From Tritrichomonas musculus (lineage: Eukaryota > Parabasalia > Tritrichomonadida > Tritrichomonadidae), in the NCBI GenBank assembly GCA_039105265.1, contig JAPFFF010000003.1, positions 6,820,001 through 6,884,000 of the forward strand: DNA of 64,000 bases. The letters run 5' to 3'. Both the position numbers and the translations under genes were made by a program. Every line of letters begins with the position of its first letter. Positions within the stretch are counted from its first letter, which is position 1. The notes beneath the pieces are model-generated. The model searched no databases and was not told the DNA's origin. It saw nothing but the letters and a program-made list of their open reading frames with translations. This document shows, piece by piece, positions 61,481 through 64,000 of this stretch.

Positions 61481-62973
61481 TTGGGCAATCGTTTTTCCTG
61501 TCGGACGACTTTTTGAGGGCATTTTTCTCTCAAAAAGTGGTGCTAAACATCAGAGGTTGTATCAAAAAGTGAAATTCTCTCAATTATTTTGATAGTAATT
61601 TGCAGTGAAAAAGTGAAATTCTCTCAATTTATTTTGATAGTAATTTGCAGTGAAAAAGTGGATATAATTATATATTTTCTTCACAATATTGAAAAACTTT
61701 TCAATAATGGAAAATCGACTTTTTCAGAAAAAATAATTTTGGCATATGAATAGCCATGCTTTTATTTTTTCGTTGTACAAAGAACAATTATAAACCTTTT
61801 TATTCAATGTTACGAAGAGCAAACAAAACATCTTAATATGTTTTTTAATTCAATTCTTAACTAATCTTGCGCATCATAAATATGAATACAAATAATATTC
61901 ATCAAATAACAAATCCAGCTTCAATGATTATAATATAAATGATTTTATACGTATTGTCGAGATGTTAAAAATGTTACTAAAAGTTAAAATAACTCATTCT
62001 TTTGTCTATTTTTTTGAATAGTTTTTTTCTTATTTTTGAATTATATAAACTTTTGAATTTATAAAAAACGATTATTTTTAATTGAATTTTTTTTAAAACA
62101 AAATAAGAATAATGATAAAAAAAGATAAAAAAATAATGATTAATGTATCATTTGGTTTTGAGATTTTAATTAATTTTTCATTTCCATTTCTGAGTTTTTC
62201 TATTAGAGAATCTAAACTTTCATTATTTAAATAACGTAAAATAGGGCGTCGAATGCTATAGTAAATATCACTTCCAGTATCAACGTTTACATTTGTTCTT
62301 ATTCTTCCAGGCAAAACGCCAAGCTCCGTTTGAAATCTAATATCCTGGATTTGCTTACTTGTCAAGCAATTGCGATGATCTTCGATAAAACGCCTATCTA
62401 GCAGATGTTGACTATGAGTAAGAATACTGTTTTGAAGATCGAACGAATAATAAAAATCTGAATTAAATGATTGAGATTGTTTAAAAACTAATTTTGCTGT
62501 GCATCCTATTGAAGAAAAAGTGCAACCATAAGTAACTGATGCTCTATCTTTTGATGTTTCATGAGCTGAAAATGGGAGAAATGCTTGATGCGAGATTTGA
62601 TGAACATAATTTGTTAAAGATTCATATTCAATTCCATTGATCTCAGCAGGAAACTTAGTATTTTGAATTTTTGAGCATGAAATGATGATTTGATTTGTTT
62701 GGTTCATGATCACTAATTAACGACATAAAAAATGTATTTTTTAAATAATATTTTCAAAAAGCAAACAACTTTTTGAATCAATATTCCACTTTTTCACTGC
62801 AAATTACTATCAAAATAAATTGAGAGAATTTCACTTTTTCACTGCAAATTACTATCAAAATAATTGAGAGAATTTCACTTTTTGATACAACCTCTGATGT
62901 TTAGCACCACTTTTTGAGAGAAAAATGCCCTCAAAAAGTCGTCCGACAGGAAAAACGATTGTCTTACTGTATT
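61472..62973 (-). mobile_element. MULE-type element inserted at the MITE's right end
   Basis: CTTACTGTATT occurs on both sides (61472-61482 and 62963-62973), an 11-bp direct repeat that also forms the MITE's right terminus. Long TIRs of about 180-200 bp follow: CAATCGTTTTTCCTGTCGGA on the left is mirrored on the right, and each TIR contains two tandem copies of a unit with TTTTGATAGTAATTTGCAGT. The element is 1480 bp and holds only a short transposase N-terminal piece, so it is non-autonomous. Confidence 0.82.
62093..62707 (-). CDS. Truncated MULE-type transposase N-terminal region
   Basis: This is a 204-residue frame from the ATG at 62707. The sequence YGCTFSSIGCTAKLVFKQSQ, then SILTHSQHLLDRRFIEDHRN, then LTSKQIQDIRFQTELGVLPG, resembles the FAR1/FLYWCH-like zinc-binding head of MULE transposases (Cys, Cys, His, His). 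No DDE core follows; the frame ends in a hydrophobic tail (TLIIIFLSFFIIILILF) that is probably a fortuitous read into AT-rich DNA after a deletion. It lies inside matching TIRs, which supports the transposase reading. Confidence 0.6.
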   Translation of the reverse strand: MNQTNQIIISCSKIQNTKFPAEINGIEYESLTNYVHQISHQAFLPFSAHETSKDRASVTYGCTFSSIGCTAKLVFKQSQSFNSDFYYSFDLQNSILTHSQHLLDRRFIEDHRNCLTSKQIQDIRFQTELGVLPGRIRTNVNVDTGSDIYYSIRRPILRYLNNESLDSLIEKLRNGNEKLIKISKPNDTLIIIFLSFFIIILILF

Positions 62974-63035
62974 CATATACAATACAATACAAATCTTCTC
63001 AATTTGTAAAAAAACACAAAAAAGTTATTTTTTAT

Positions 63036-64000
63036 ATGATGATATTATGTATATTCATATTTGCATCTTTTGTATTATCTGATAATCCAAAAATACCAAA
63101 TATCATTCCTTTACCTCTTGAATTTCAGATTAATAATGGATTTTTCACTCTTGATAGCGATACAGGTATTTCTTACGATTCTACTTTTCCAAACCTCTCA
63201 TTTATAATTAACTATGCTCGGACTTGGATATATGGCGCAACTCAATTCAATTTAAAAATACTCTCATCTCCAATGAATGTAGGAATTGTTTTCGACACTC
63301 CAAATGAAGAACGAAATGGTTTGAAATCAATGAAAGATGAAGAATATTATTTATCAATCACCAACGATCGGGTTTTGATTATATCATCGTCATACAATGG
63401 ATTTTTATATGGATTTACCACTTTTCTACAATTGATGCCTCCAGAAATATATAATCTTGATCCAAGTATTGAGTGCTCCCTTGTTGATACAGAAGAATGT
63501 AGGAAGTATGATTGGGAACCAAACAAAGGCGTTGAATGGATTGCATCATGCGCTACAATTAAAGATATGCCTCGATTTGGATATCGTGGCGTTATGCTAG
63601 ATACTTCGCGCCATTTTTTCACTGTTGATGTTATTAAACGGCTTCTCCGAGTTATGGCGATATTAAAATTAAATCATTTTCAAATTCACCTTTCTGATGA
63701 CCCAGGTAATAGATTTGAATCCTTTAAATACCCAGGATTTCAAACTGTTGGCTCAATTCGTAAATCATCCCCCAAACCATGGGCTTCATCCGAAAGTGAT
63801 GGAAAGCAATATGGCCCATTTTATTACACACAAGACCAATTACGAGAGCTTGTTCAATATGCAACAAATCTTGGAATTACCATTGTTCCAGAATTTGAAT
63901 TTCCAGGACATGCACTTGGCGCATTAGCTCCATATTACCAATATTCATGTCGCCAAGTACCTTTAGAAGTGTCATGCAAGTGGGGAGGATCAATTGATGT
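63036..64000 (+). CDS. Secreted beta-N-acetylhexosaminidase, GH20 (5' part, runs off the window)
   Basis: An unbroken frame runs from the ATG at 63036 (a second ATG follows at once) to the last base, at least 321 codons. The N-terminal MMILCIFIFASFVLS is a signal peptide. The GH20 N-terminal domain follows (IIPLPLEFQINNGFFTL). The catalytic barrel opens with MPRFGYRGVMLDTSRHFFTV, KRLLRVMAILKLNHFQIHLS and SDDPGNRF, the first strands of GH20. PEFEFPGHALGAL is a later conserved strand. The catalytic Asp-Glu pair lies beyond the window. These enzymes remove terminal GlcNAc/GalNAc and act in lysosomes or outside the cell. Homology to hexosaminidases is strong. Confidence 0.93.
   Translation, partial: MMILCIFIFASFVLSDNPKIPNIIPLPLEFQINNGFFTLDSDTGISYDSTFPNLSFIINYARTWIYGATQFNLKILSSPMNVGIVFDTPNEERNGLKSMKDEEYYLSITNDRVLIISSSYNGFLYGFTTFLQLMPPEIYNLDPSIECSLVDTEECRKYDWEPNKGVEWIASCATIKDMPRFGYRGVMLDTSRHFFTVDVIKRLLRVMAILKLNHFQIHLSDDPGNRFESFKYPGFQTVGSIRKSSPKPWASSESDGKQYGPFYYTQDQLRELVQYATNLGITIVPEFEFPGHALGALAPYYQYSCRQVPLEVSCKWGGSID

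Noticed and set aside
63347-63927. Open frames on either strand inside the last kilobase
   Set aside because: They overlap the continuous GH20 frame, which has a signal peptide and family motifs.

Overview
The window looks like a piece of nuclear chromosome from a parabasalid protist, most likely a Tritrichomonas-like trichomonad. This is an inference from several traits. The DNA is very AT-rich. Genes are short-spaced, intronless as far as can be seen, and eukaryotic in content. Several stop codons overlap a TAAA motif. TKL-type kinases with odd architectures, a GP63-like metalloprotease, DNA transposons of the MULE and mariner types, and a bacterial-looking TtcA enzyme are all present. No rRNA, CRISPR or bacterial operon structure is visible.

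Region 1 (1-16.8 kb) is gene-dense. It holds the tail of an unrecognised gene, a METTL25-type methyltransferase, a basic low-complexity protein, and a large minus-strand protein joining a degenerate kinase domain, Sel1 repeats, an RRM-like domain and a TKL kinase. Beside it lies a decayed paralogue of its RRM+kinase half. An RCC1-repeat/kinase fusion with much richer G/C, a HAD phosphatase and a Rictor homologue (TOR complex 2) follow. From 16.8 to 19.2 kb the DNA is gene-free and dominated by an almost perfect 646-bp inverted duplication.

Region 2 (19.2-30.5 kb) is the ordinary genic core: a TtcA-like tRNA thiolase, a COMM-domain protein, a GP63-like surface protease divergent from a NELF-B/COBRA1-like protein, a ubiquitin C-terminal hydrolase, a DHHC-family acyltransferase carrying DHFC, and two unrecognised proteins.

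Region 3 (31.3-45.3 kb) is a transposon-rich block. It contains a whole-looking MULE with terminal inverted repeats (TIRs) and an 8-bp target duplication, three elements bounded by TTAA, a larger element with an 8-bp duplication into which one of the TTAA elements is inserted, a decayed pogo-like transposase with a Myb domain, a whole-looking mariner (DD34D), a TA-flanked MITE, and a series of broken ORFs. One unrecognised host-like gene (35.95-36.5 kb) sits among them.

Region 4 (45.8-58.5 kb) returns to host genes: a WDR44-like WD40 protein, a Rab-like GTPase, an AGC kinase of IRE/Rim15 type, a class I sirtuin, eIF1A and a coiled-coil protein. A 1.1-kb non-autonomous element with 8-bp target duplications lies at 49.3-50.4 kb. 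Region 5 (58.5-64 kb) is a gene-poor stretch, then a Tc1-like MITE abutted by a MULE-type element with a truncated transposase, and finally the 5' part of a secreted GH20 beta-N-acetylhexosaminidase that runs off the window.

There is no operon logic. The genes are independent eukaryotic units for signalling (TORC2, Rab, kinases), transcription (NELF-B, sirtuin), translation (eIF1A, TtcA), protein turnover (UCH) and surface or lysosomal hydrolysis (GP63, GH20). Start sites were moved to the first real ATG where the longest open frame began with another codon.
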